DNA from: Corynebacterium kutscheri | GTDB taxonomy: Bacteria; Actinomycetota; Actinomycetes; Mycobacteriales; Mycobacteriaceae | Assembly: GCF_000980835.1 (NCBI RefSeq) | Contig: NZ_CP011312.1 | Location: forward strand, 1,798,001 to 1,862,000 | DNA: 64,000 nt | Direction of reading: 5' to 3' | Shown: positions 38,640-47,422 of the stretch, in pieces | How the letters are laid out: each line of letters opens with the position of its first letter | Position numbering within the stretch: the first letter of the stretch is position 1 | Translations under genes and position numbers: made by a program | The notes under the pieces: model-generated | What the model was told of the DNA's origin: nothing | The model's input: the letters and a program-made list of their open reading frames with translations, nothing else | Databases searched by the model: none

Positions 38640-39743
38640 CCTTAATTAAATACTTGTAAATGTTTCACTCTTATGCCTCGCCAAAACGTAGCGCCACAGT
38701 CGTAAACAGAACTCCTGGAAATCCTCCGCAGGATTCTCCATGCTGTAGTGCAAGACCGAAAGATATTCGAAAATCCTTGCAACTTATTACGACTGCCTTC
38801 ACGAAGTCATAAAAGACACCACGTTTGCCTCCACACAAGTGGAATTACTTATCAGTAAATGTAGACACTATAGATCATTTGGTTATGTTTCTTATATACA
38901 CAGATGCTAGGTTAGGCAAGGCAGTTGCATTTAACTGTTGACAATATTGATGTCGACACACCCAGAGCACTTATTAACAAATCCGCATCTACCGTATCTA
39001 GTCGGTTGTTATAAATAAGACAAAACCTCACAGACCCAAACCATTGATATACCAAAGCCTACGATAAAGCTTCTTGCTCCCGAATTACGGGAGCAAGTTA
39101 CCGGCTACGCTTATCTGGATGAATTCATCAAAGCAATCATAAGGTTTTCCCGATAATAAAGCCTTATGCTTTACGACGCACTGCGACATCGACGCTAATC
39201 AATATAGGTGCAAATGCGCTGGTGATTTCTGATAATTCAGCATCAATTCAAATATGCACCAGCGAAGATAACCTTGGATAAAATTCGCATTTGTTCAACG
39301 CTACTCTAGATGGGCTACTTTCTTCTCACTCCATCAAAGATGCAAAATAACCACATTTATGCTGGTAGAGCACCTGTGCCAGAAGATTCAATTTCTCTCT
39401 AGAGCATTTTTCTTCCCTCTCTCATCAAAAGAAAACAGATGAGAAGGATTTTTCATCTCTTCAGTAAGACTTAAAACTTCACAGAAACAAAAATCACAAT
39501 CTCAGCTAAGTTCAGAAATAGTAATGGCATCCACTAGAACTTGTATCTAGTCCGCTACTGACGATAATTTAAATCAATAAGACATTGACAAAACCTTTTG
39601 TGGAACCACACCAGGTCACCCCAAAGCCTGTCACCCCTCTTCTCCTTCTTTTTAATCTTTCAAAAAGATAAAAGGCAGGAAACAAATGTCTTGCGCTCTA
39701 TATATAAAAGAGCACTCTCAGAAAGAAACGATACGGAAAAAAC
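38640..39743. other. 1.1-kb gene-poor region, possible decayed sequence
   Basis: No ORF with a ribosome site is seen. An open stretch of about 45 codons at 39019-39156 (protein-like in composition, containing LAPELREQVTGYAYLDEF) lacks a start codon and may be a gene fragment. A perfect 10-bp hairpin CTTGCTCCCG / CGGGAGCAAG (39073-39097) lies inside it. TAGGTTAGG at ~38909 resembles half of a DtxR box, but the second half is poor. Confidence 0.4.
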
Positions 39744-41894
39744 ATGAATCATTCCCCTACAAAAAGAAAAACAAGCACAGGGCTACTACGCAGCCCATGG
39801 CTTGCCATACTATTTACGCTTCTTCTCATAGCAAGCCTTGTACCACTTGCTATCAACTTCTCTCATGCTGCAGCAGCACAAGAAACTGCACTTTCTGAGA
39901 CGGCAGAAGACGCTACTGCCGTTGTAGAAGACGCTACTGCTGTTAGTGATCTGCAGTCTGATGACGCTGAAACCCAGCCTTCTGATCAGATCCCTGTAGA
40001 TGATGCAGTGTCTACACAAGATTCACAGGAAACACCTGCTGGGCAAGAACCTTCTTTTTGGGGAAGGCTTTGGCAAAACTTCAAAGACCTTTTCGGTTTC
40101 TCTAAAGACAACACCGATAAAGATACAACTGATCCCACAAGTGATGAGAACGAGGACACTATTACCCCAATAGTTGAAGGTCAAACTAGGTTCATAATAA
40201 ATAAAAAGGTTGTAGTTAAAAACAGCCAGGGTCAAACAAACGATACACAAACTAAAGAACTCGTCGAAAAACTGAAAAAAGAAAACAAGACTTTTAAATT
40301 CACCTGGCAATGTGAACAGCCAGATAAGACCGTGTCTAGTAGCTCTTTACTTGTTAAAGTTGACGAAGAAGGAGACAGTGCGCTTGAGGTTCCTGTGGGT
40401 TCCAAGTGCACTGTTACTGAAGAACTAAATTCAGCATATATTGAAGGGTACTACCACAATCTGGCTGTACCGGATGAAAACGATATCCAAAAAACTGGTC
40501 TCAACTCGATTGACTTTACGCTTACATCCAACGACCCATTCAAGTTCACTGCTCAGAACGAGTACACCGTTGTGGAACAAGAAACGGGTCAATTCACCTT
40601 AGAGAAAAAAGTTGTAGGCCTTGAAGAAAAGGATAAAGACAAAGAATTTGAGTTCACCTGGGTATGCCGTGAAGACGAAAACACAGCCACCAAGGGTGAA
40701 ACAAAACTAAAAAATGGTGCACGAGTTACCGTTACTCGCTTACCGCTTAACTCCACGTGCCAAATATCCGAGAAAGCTCCAGAAATTGATGGGTATACCC
40801 ACCTTCTTAACTGGGAGATTAACGGTGAAGAAAGAGTTACTCCTACCGATACGGTTTTTGTTGACCCACGCAAAGCAGAAAAACAACCACCTGTTGTCAC
40901 AGCGGTAAACACCTATGTCAAAGAAGATAATCCAGTTCCACCAAAGCCTCCGGTTCCAGGTAAAGGTACTTTCACCCTAAAGAAAGAAGTCAAAGGACTT
41001 ACCGAGGACAAAGAATTCGAGTTCAGTTGGATTTGCCGTGGTGAACAGGGAACGCAGCCAGTACGAGGTGGCATTAAGCTGAAAAATGGTGCAACCTTTA
41101 AAGTTAAGGATCTTCCTCTTGATTCCACCTGTATGATCTCTGAGAAGAATGCAGCAGTTGCAGGTTTCAAGCATTCACTACAGTGGTTGACTAATGGTGA
41201 ACCAAAGTCGAAAGACAATATTGTTGCAATTGATCCTCGTTCCACGACTGAGGCTGAATTGGTTGTTACTGCGGTCAACACCTACACCAAGGATACTAAG
41301 CCAGCACCAACAACGACCTCGTCTTCTGCTGCGCCAACAACAACCACCTCGTCGTCGACAACACGTCCAGCACCGACAACCTCAGCAACGTCAAGCATGA
41401 CACCAACAACGTCTGCTTCGAGCACCTCGTCGGCAACAACAACTTCGTCTGCTACATCGACCTCGGTTACTTCGTCGGCAAAGCCAACTACAACAACTTC
41501 GTCTACTGAGCCGATTGTTCCGACAACAACCAGTAAGTTCCCGCCGATTATTCCAATCCCGATTCCTATTCCGGTTCCTCCGGCACCATTCCCACCAGCA
41601 CCACACCCAGCACCAGCACCACACCCAGCACCAGCACCACACCCAGCACCAGCTCCTGCACCGAATGGTGTAAGTAATACTCCTGCCACACCACACCACG
41701 GTGGCAACAACACTGCTCAAACACAGCAAAACAATGGCAAGAACACCACTGCTGCTACCCCTAACCAAACAAATAAGGGTAAAGGGTTAGCTAATACTGG
41801 TGCTTCTGTCATCTGGTTAGCACTTGTAGCATTACTGCTTGCTGTAGTCGGTGGGTTTATTACCTATCGTGGTCGGTTGAATAAGAACAACTAA
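39744..41894 (+). CDS. Wall-anchored surface protein with three DUF5979 domains
   Basis: 716 aa. A signal peptide (~1-44) leads into an acidic Ser/Thr region with WGRLWQNFKDLFGF (~106-119). Three DUF5979-like domains lie at ~147-277, ~282-393 and ~408-515. Each has a Lys pair near its first strand, two cysteines (190/222, 308/339, 431/463), a mid-domain Glu, and a final-strand Asn in AQNEY or AVNTY. A Thr/Ser stalk (~520-600) and a Pro-His-Ala stalk follow, then the sorting signal LANTG (~682), a hydrophobic helix and RGRLNKNN. Sortase should link it to the wall as an adhesin or spacer-like protein. No sortase or pilus genes are adjacent. Confidence 0.88.
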   Translation: MNHSPTKRKTSTGLLRSPWLAILFTLLLIASLVPLAINFSHAAAAQETALSETAEDATAVVEDATAVSDLQSDDAETQPSDQIPVDDAVSTQDSQETPAGQEPSFWGRLWQNFKDLFGFSKDNTDKDTTDPTSDENEDTITPIVEGQTRFIINKKVVVKNSQGQTNDTQTKELVEKLKKENKTFKFTWQCEQPDKTVSSSSLLVKVDEEGDSALEVPVGSKCTVTEELNSAYIEGYYHNLAVPDENDIQKTGLNSIDFTLTSNDPFKFTAQNEYTVVEQETGQFTLEKKVVGLEEKDKDKEFEFTWVCREDENTATKGETKLKNGARVTVTRLPLNSTCQISEKAPEIDGYTHLLNWEINGEERVTPTDTVFVDPRKAEKQPPVVTAVNTYVKEDNPVPPKPPVPGKGTFTLKKEVKGLTEDKEFEFSWICRGEQGTQPVRGGIKLKNGATFKVKDLPLDSTCMISEKNAAVAGFKHSLQWLTNGEPKSKDNIVAIDPRSTTEAELVVTAVNTYTKDTKPAPTTTSSSAAPTTTTSSSTTRPAPTTSATSSMTPTTSASSTSSATTTSSATSTSVTSSAKPTTTTSSTEPIVPTTTSKFPPIIPIPIPIPVPPAPFPPAPHPAPAPHPAPAPHPAPAPAPNGVSNTPATPHHGGNNTAQTQQNNGKNTTAATPNQTNKGKGLANTGASVIWLALVALLLAVVGGFITYRGRLNKNN
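41594..41652 (+). repeat. 18-bp tandem repeat encoding Pro-Ala-Pro-His-Pro-Ala
   Basis: About three copies of an 18-base unit (CACACCCAGCACCAGCAC) encode the repeated PAPHPA segment in the wall-spanning stalk. Such repeats change copy number easily and would alter stalk length in frame. Confidence 0.8.
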
Positions 41895-41942
41895 CCTACA
41901 CAAAAATATGAGGTAGAGCTTAAAAGTAACCTCATCAATACG

Positions 41943-41998
41943 ATCCCCTTTTTCTTAGTGGTTGTTTACAACCCATTAAGAAAAAGGGGATTATTTTT
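41943..41998 (+). terminator. Terminator of the DUF5979 surface protein gene
   Basis: A 15-bp outer stem (ATCCCCTTTTTCTTA / TAAGAAAAAGGGGAT) holds an inner stem (GGTTGT / ACAACC); ATTTTT follows. Confidence 0.88.
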
Positions 41999-42339
41999 CG
42001 CTGTATCCCTCTCAATACTCATCTAAAAGTGTTCTTAGGCGTTAAAAAAGATGCTTTTAGTTCTCATGTTCTCTGCCCCAGTACCCATCGCGCGTACCCT
42101 AAGCAATAAGGCCACAATCAGGTTAAAAGCACACTCATTACCTTGCTTCCAACACCACAAATCAGAACGCGAAAATCAGGATGAATCAATAACTTTTCCA
42201 GTTTCAACGCAAACAAGCTAAGCAACGCCGCATCCATACCAGCTCAAATTTGGCAACCTTGTCCTATCACCCTATTGTGTGAAACGCAGAGAAAAACAAA
42301 AAATCTGCCCCCCTATAGAAGAAAGAAAGGTATATAAAA
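41999..42339. other. Intergenic region upstream of the 45-codon ORF
   Basis: About 340 bases with no ORF preceded by a ribosome site and no recognised operator. It probably holds the promoter for the small ORF at 42340. Confidence 0.4.
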
Positions 42340-42477
42340 ATGACCAAGCAACTGTGGGAGAACATCACCCAACTCAGCTCTACCTCTCATAACTTCGTCG
42401 ACCTCATTGTATCCGTCCTGCGAAGCCATCTATCAGATGTTACGTTCTCAATCGTTCCAGTGTTTTTCTCTGCATAA
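42340..42477 (+). CDS. Unannotated 45-aa leaderless amphipathic peptide (porin-like candidate)
   Basis: ATG preceded by GAAAGG at a 9-base distance, 45 codons, then TAA; a 12-bp hairpin follows 28 bases later. The peptide begins MTKQLWENITQL and ends VTFSIVPVFFSA. It has no signal sequence or cysteine and is Ser/Thr-rich. Residues ~5-34 place W, I, L, F and V on one face of a helix. Length, lack of signal peptide and amphipathicity match the mycomembrane porins PorA/PorH of corynebacteria, which are 40-60 aa and O-mycoloylated on Ser. I see no clear sequence identity to them. A phenol-soluble-modulin-like or bacteriocin-like peptide is an alternative. Translation is inferred. Confidence 0.5.
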   Translation: MTKQLWENITQLSSTSHNFVDLIVSVLRSHLSDVTFSIVPVFFSA

Positions 42478-42504
42478 GGTAGTTCGCACCTAAAACACAG
42501 AACT

Positions 42505-42537
42505 CCCCTGGTTGAGTTATAAAACCTCAACCAGGGG
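42505..42537 (+). terminator. Hairpin after the 45-codon ORF
   Basis: CCCCTGGTTGAG / CTCAACCAGGGG, a 12-bp perfect stem with a 9-base loop. The following T run is weak, but the position just past the small ORF fits termination or 3' end protection. Confidence 0.65.
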
Positions 42538-43053
42538 CAAAACTATTTATCACATACCGTTTTCAGTTCACTAACATCCGTCGCTAGTAAAAGCTAAGGC
42601 AAAACAAGCAACCTGTTTTATAGCTAAAGAATTCTCAGCGGTACAACCCAAGATACGTACAACATCTTATATATGAATTAAACCTAATGATTCTATTGCT
42701 TTCCCGGCCCACGCACCCCGCAAGCTATTACCTCTTAACCCTCAAGCACTATCCGTAATGGATCATAGTTATAAGTACGCAGTAACAGCACTATAAGCGC
42801 GCAAAATCTCACTCACTCTATAACCAACAAGAAGATTTTTGAAACCTCTTTTATTGTTGCATCACAATCAGTAGGATGCCTGCACCATAGCTTTTTAGTC
42901 ATTTACTGGCTGCTGAAGAAAAATTATTATTACACTTATTTTATTGGTGTTGCGAAAAAATATCCCATAATATACCTGGCTACGTACAAGCCACGTTCTT
43001 CATCTCCTAGATGAATAGCTTTACCCCTCTTCAGAAAGAAAATAGCAGGATTT
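42538..43053. other. AT-rich gap upstream of DUF418 gene
   Basis: About 500 bases without a supported ORF. It should hold the DUF418 gene promoter; TTGCGA (~42952) followed by ATAATATA could be part of it. Nothing else is recognised. Confidence 0.4.
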
Positions 43054-44013
43054 ATGAAAAATCGTATTGAATGGCTCGACGTTGTTCGAGGAATCGCACT
43101 GTGCGGAATTGCATTTGCCAATATTCGATCCGTATGGAATTTCACTGCTCCGTACGGCTTTTCCCATGATCTTATGCAATTATTGGTCCAGCAGCGCTTT
43201 TTCCCAGTCTTTTCCTTCTTATTTGGCATCGGATTCGGCTTAATGTGGTCAAAGAACTACGATCGTCTTCCCTTGCTTCGCCGATTCTTATTCCTTGGTG
43301 TCTTAGGTGGGCTTCATCAGTTGCTACAACCGGGTGAAGCGCTTTTGCCCTATGCCATAACCGCTTTGGTTATTCTTCTTCCCTCTACTTATTTATCCCG
43401 TACGTGGGTTCTAATACTCGGGATCATAGCAACAGTTCTTGCCGTTCCATTCGGTGGAATGCTGCTGATCCCTGGTTTATTCCTCTTAGGTAGCAGCCTT
43501 GCACAGGCTGGAATTCCTGCGGTATTAGCCGAAAATCGCCGTATCCCAACATATGGGCTAATTATTTCAACGCCTATTGCGCTTATCGCTGGCTGGATAC
43601 AATGGCAAAACAAAATCAATGCCGGTTTTAGCACTGAATCTGCTATCGCTGGGCTTGCCATGGCTGTTATGTGGGTTTGTTTCGTGCTTCTTGCAATGCA
43701 TACCCCAGCTCGGTCAGTGCTGCAAACAGTTTTTGCACCTATGGGTCGTCTCGCACTTACTAACTACATTGGTGCGACGCTTATTATGCTGGCTACAGCC
43801 CCATTTGTTAGTCTTCCTAATTCCTCTCAAGCATGGGACATCGCGTTCCTATTTGTTGCTGGAATGCTTATTTTCCAAATGGTATTTAGCTGGATATGGG
43901 ATCGCACTTTCGGTCAAGGGCCACTAGAGCGGCTCTGGCGAATGGTAACCTGGTGGAATTTCACACCTAAGCGTTCAAATAGTCATAACGCAGCTCAAAC
44001 TACTGCTCAGTAG
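43054..44013 (+). CDS. DUF418 (YeiB-like) membrane protein
   Basis: 319 aa with about 8-9 membrane helices. The N-terminus RIEWLDVVRGIALCGIAFANI and FFPVFSFLFGIGFGLMW are typical of the YeiB/DUF418 acyltransferase-3-related fold. The C-terminal half contains PMGRLALTNYIGATLIM and FGQGPLERLWRMVTWW, the DUF418 signature. These proteins are thought to modify or transport envelope substrates; specificity is unknown. The start follows AGGA. Confidence 0.85.
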   Translation: MKNRIEWLDVVRGIALCGIAFANIRSVWNFTAPYGFSHDLMQLLVQQRFFPVFSFLFGIGFGLMWSKNYDRLPLLRRFLFLGVLGGLHQLLQPGEALLPYAITALVILLPSTYLSRTWVLILGIIATVLAVPFGGMLLIPGLFLLGSSLAQAGIPAVLAENRRIPTYGLIISTPIALIAGWIQWQNKINAGFSTESAIAGLAMAVMWVCFVLLAMHTPARSVLQTVFAPMGRLALTNYIGATLIMLATAPFVSLPNSSQAWDIAFLFVAGMLIFQMVFSWIWDRTFGQGPLERLWRMVTWWNFTPKRSNSHNAAQTTAQ

Positions 44014-44165
44014 TAGTTTTCCGTTGAGAAGATACGACAACAAAAATTCTTCTTACCTTCTTTGTTCGTTTTGTTCGTTTTTTAGCATCTTCGTCATACC
44101 CCGAAGCGTGCTCTCGGTAATTATTTTCCTAGCTTTTCACTCAAAAATAGAATCTATTAGGACAT

Positions 44166-44224
44166 AAAATCGCCTTCTACCTGCCAGGTATTTTTGTAAA
44201 CCTAGCTGGTAGAAGGCGATTTTG
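44166..44224. terminator. Bidirectional terminator between DUF418 and hemin protein genes
   Basis: A perfect 16-bp stem (AAAATCGCCTTCTACC / GGTAGAAGGCGATTTT) around a partly paired loop. A/T ends on both sides allow termination in both directions. Confidence 0.88.
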
Positions 44225-44261
44225 ATTATATATCAAGCAAGTTAGCTAAAATCTGAAACTC

Positions 44262-46511
44262 TTAGCGCTGGAACTGCTGGAGAAAGTTACGAATCTGCTC
44301 GCCAAAGAAGTGATTAACCACTCCAAAAATCCCTACGATGCTGGCAAGACCACCCAAGACGCCAAGAATAATCTTCCAGGTATTAGAAAGCGAAGAATTA
44401 TTTTGTTCGTCGGTATCAGGAATATCTGGCTTTTCTTCGAATGATTCAGGAACAAATTTTGGATCATAGACTTTCCTTAACACATACGTTTCTTCAGCCT
44501 CGCCTTTTGAAGCATCGTAGGCGGAAACATAAAAGGTTCCTTCATCGAGTTGAAGTAACGGACCATGATGGTGTGACGCTGTTTTCGCACCTGAAGGAAT
44601 AGCTATATCTTCAAGCACTCGGCCATATTTATCTGGTGTATTATCCTGAATTTTTTTGAAAGTTTTTATGTCAACATGTTTAAGAATGCCGTCTTTGCTG
44701 TCCAAAGCTATAACAGTACCTTCATTGGTGATGAAAGCATTGCCCCATGATTTTATATCTGATGCTGTACCACGAACTGGATTTTTGCCTTGTAGATCGA
44801 TTAGTTTCTCGTTCTCGTATCTAAAAGACTGGGCAACAACATGAGCTTCACTGGAGTTATCGTTGAAACGAATGATTAGGTTGCCTTTAACACGGGCGGA
44901 ATTAGACTTAAGGTTTGGCCAAGCCATAGCAGATTCAGGTAAAAATCTGGCTGGTTTTTCCTTATTACGAGGGTTAATAGATACCATCAACCCATAGAAA
45001 TTTGTGCTGTTTTTCTTAGCACTACTGCCATTAGCATTAAGAATAAACGTTCCGTCTTCCATGGGAAGAAGTTCGGTTGCTGCTGGTGAGAAGCTATATG
45101 AGTTTCCATAAACATGCTCTGCATCAGTAAAGCCATATTCTTTGACTAGTTCTTGATCACTAGGAAGCGAAAGAGGAACAATCGACTTGCTATTGATAAT
45201 AGCGGTTTGCTTTTTGGAGACCGCAACGACGTCGCCAGTGTGAGGATTGTACCCAAGAGTAGTTACATCATCGTTGAACGTATAAACAAGTTTTGGTTCA
45301 CTGAATCCAGTTTTTGTATGTACGTGTATTTTATAGACATTCTTATAGTTACCTTCAATGTTTTTAACGTAGTAAAGGTCGCCATTTTTTTCGTCAAAAG
45401 TGACTGCACCATACCAGTTCAAATCAACATCTTTGAAGTGCTTTTCGTTTAAATCTCGGTCTAAGAGGGAAAAACCAGTTTTATCGACCTTCGATCCAGT
45501 GGAATCCGCTGTGGCAACAATGACGTGGCCTTTAAATTTGAAGAGCTCACGGTGGTTTTCGTAGAGCACCTCATTATTAAAGCTCTGCGGTGATACAAGA
45601 TACTTCGCATTGTCGGTAGATAACCGTTTATATTCTGATTGATCACCGGTTAGCTTCGACTTATCAAAATTAAAAGTAATTGGGTCTAATCCACCACCAA
45701 CGGTATAAAAATCTGAGAATGTTTTATTGCCATCTGTGGTCAATGTTGCAGGTATTTCAGACCACGTAATTTTATTGTTTTCGTCTTTAAAGTCGGCATT
45801 AGCCGTATATAGCTGTGCTATTGGCTTGGTTTCAGTAATACCGTCGTTGGTATATACGTTTCCGTCAGGATATTGTTTTGAAGAAATTTTGGCGAAAACA
45901 TACGAACCAGCTTTGCTTATCACAATACGCGGGTTCTCAATTTTTAAATCCAACTTACAATTGGTGTATTTAGTATTATCGTCACAGTATTTTTGGTAGC
46001 GAACACCACCTTTAAACTTCGCCTCGAGTTTTTCGGTCTCCTTGTCATAGGTGACAGACTCTAGGTCAAAAGTAAATTGATTTTTACGTTCGTTTTGTGT
46101 TGCCCCATCAAGCATTTCAGTAGGCCCACCAGAATAATTATTAAATGAGGAACGTACACCCCAGGTAAGGGTATTTTCTTGGCCTTTTCGGTCTTGGGTA
46201 CCAACAGGTTTTTTCCCTGGCTCAGCATCTTTAACCGTTACATTGTTTTCACCAGTAGTAACAGAGTTATCGTTTATATCCTTGGTGGTTTTATCAGTCT
46301 CTGTTACCGTTTCGACGGTATCTTTAAGATCATTAACAGTTTCTTCTTCTTTTACCACAGTATTTGGCGCAATATCAGAAGTAGCAATAGGGTCAACATT
46401 GCTTATGTCTGTAGATACTGACTCTGCGAAGGCATGAGGGGCAGTCAAAGATATAAGTGTTGCGCACGCTATCGTTGTGGTCAGCAGGTGACGGAAACGT
46501 TGATTCTTCAC
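44262..46511 (-). CDS. Single-CR-domain HtaA-family hemin-binding surface protein (ChtA/ChtC-like)
   Basis: About 749 aa. A signal peptide ends at PHAFA. After an acidic linker, ~115-285 is an HtaA conserved-region domain: LTWGVRSSFNNYSGG opens it, and the Tyr there (~126) corresponds to the known heme-iron ligand. Residues ~300-670 are beta-rich with repeated blade-like segments, suggesting a beta-propeller. A membrane helix (~713-733) and a short tail NFLQQFQR follow. This is the plan of C. diphtheriae ChtA/ChtC, which bind hemin and hemoglobin at the cell surface. The GTG start follows GGAG; a TTG 21 bases upstream is less likely. A DtxR box is directly upstream. No hmuTUV or htaA lies nearby. 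Confidence 0.88.
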   Translation of the reverse strand: MKNQRFRHLLTTTIACATLISLTAPHAFAESVSTDISNVDPIATSDIAPNTVVKEEETVNDLKDTVETVTETDKTTKDINDNSVTTGENNVTVKDAEPGKKPVGTQDRKGQENTLTWGVRSSFNNYSGGPTEMLDGATQNERKNQFTFDLESVTYDKETEKLEAKFKGGVRYQKYCDDNTKYTNCKLDLKIENPRIVISKAGSYVFAKISSKQYPDGNVYTNDGITETKPIAQLYTANADFKDENNKITWSEIPATLTTDGNKTFSDFYTVGGGLDPITFNFDKSKLTGDQSEYKRLSTDNAKYLVSPQSFNNEVLYENHRELFKFKGHVIVATADSTGSKVDKTGFSLLDRDLNEKHFKDVDLNWYGAVTFDEKNGDLYYVKNIEGNYKNVYKIHVHTKTGFSEPKLVYTFNDDVTTLGYNPHTGDVVAVSKKQTAIINSKSIVPLSLPSDQELVKEYGFTDAEHVYGNSYSFSPAATELLPMEDGTFILNANGSSAKKNSTNFYGLMVSINPRNKEKPARFLPESAMAWPNLKSNSARVKGNLIIRFNDNSSEAHVVAQSFRYENEKLIDLQGKNPVRGTASDIKSWGNAFITNEGTVIALDSKDGILKHVDIKTFKKIQDNTPDKYGRVLEDIAIPSGAKTASHHHGPLLQLDEGTFYVSAYDASKGEAEETYVLRKVYDPKFVPESFEEKPDIPDTDEQNNSSLSNTWKIILGVLGGLASIVGIFGVVNHFFGEQIRNFLQQFQR

Positions 46512-46575
46512 CGAATGGCTCCATTTCAACAATGAATCTAATGAGGGGACGATGGCATATCATATATACCTTCAA

Positions 46576-46594
46576 ATAGGTTAACCTAACCTAT
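46576..46594 (-). promoter_or_regulatory. DtxR iron box
   Basis: ATAGGTTAACCTAACCTAT matches the 19-bp DtxR consensus (TTAGGTTAGSCTAACCTAA) at all but about three positions. It lies 65 bases upstream of the hemin protein GTG, next to a TATATGAT-like -10. The gene should be repressed by iron-loaded DtxR. Confidence 0.88.
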
Positions 46595-47422
46595 TTATAT
46601 TTTGGTTAACCCCACATACCCCTCATGATCTACCTGAAACCCAAATAGCACCAGTAACCAAGCGTCCCCCATTAGCCACCAAACATGCCTAATGCGCTTA
46701 TCACCGCTACGCACAATCCCTAGTAAGCAACATTGTCGTGCATAAACTGCATCAATCATCAATGAAACAATCGTCGACAAATATTTTCTGGGGCAACGCA
46801 AAAACATAGAAAGCACATCACAAAGGAAGGGCGCGTTTCCCAAGTGAATCAAACTTGGAAAACGCGCCCGTTACCCTTATTTTGCCTTAAAAGAAAGAAT
46901 GAATCTCAAGAAGAATCTCTCATACATCACACAAGCTGTAACTTCGCAATCATCAAGCCCCTCAACTCTATGCGGCAGTCCTTTTACCTGCGCGACTCTT
47001 ACTACCTATCAAATGGCCTCCCGAGTCTCATTATTATTGCCTTTGCCTGTAGCCGGTTGTTTAACCTGCCAACACAAACGACTATATCTGCCACCATCTC
47101 AACCAGCAATGATTTAAATAAATGCTGTGACCTGCACTTTTAATATAGCTGTGTGCAAACTGTGAGACTAAACACCTTATTGATATATGCTCTGACCTGC
47201 TATTTTTCCTTTAAGAAAAAAGGCAATAAATAATTCTTATTTCTCACTGTGAACTTATTAAATGTTTACTACCAGCACTAATAGGAAAAATACACTTTGA
47301 AAATCATATAAAAAGAAATATTTATTTCACACGGAAAATAACGCTTTATCCAGGGGTTTTAAAATCATTTTCATTTTTACTTATTCGTCAATCCCATAAA
47401 CCTACCATTAGCATTTTCTTCC
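46595..47422. other. Intergenic region with an orphan terminator-like hairpin
   Basis: About 830 bases with no ORF I can support. It holds a strong hairpin (46829-46869) with no gene ending at it, and two ATGCTSTGACCTGC repeats (~47121 and ~47187). A minus-strand reading 46595-46852 is Cys/Trp-rich and has no ribosome site. Confidence 0.4.
46829..46869 (+). terminator. Orphan terminator-like hairpin
   Basis: GGGCGCGTTT / AAACGCGCCC plus inner CCAAGT / ACTTGG. A T-rich stretch follows on the plus strand. No coding gene ends here on either strand, so it may end a small RNA. Confidence 0.6.

Noticed and set aside
38905..38925. Possible DtxR box near TAGGTTAGG
   Set aside because: Only one half-site matches; the second half (CAAGGCA) is far from CTAACCTAA and no gene follows closely.
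37105..39743. Attachment-site duplication of the tRNA-Arg 3' end
   Set aside because: I searched the following 2.6 kb by eye for a repeat of the T-arm/acceptor sequence and saw none.
41282..41713. Gly/Val-rich 143-codon minus-strand ORF
   Set aside because: Mirror of the Thr/Pro/Ala repeats of the surface protein stalk.
46595..46852. 85-codon minus-strand ORF that looked like a transposase scrap
   Set aside because: No ribosome site, no motif I can name, and overlaps the DtxR region and the hairpin.
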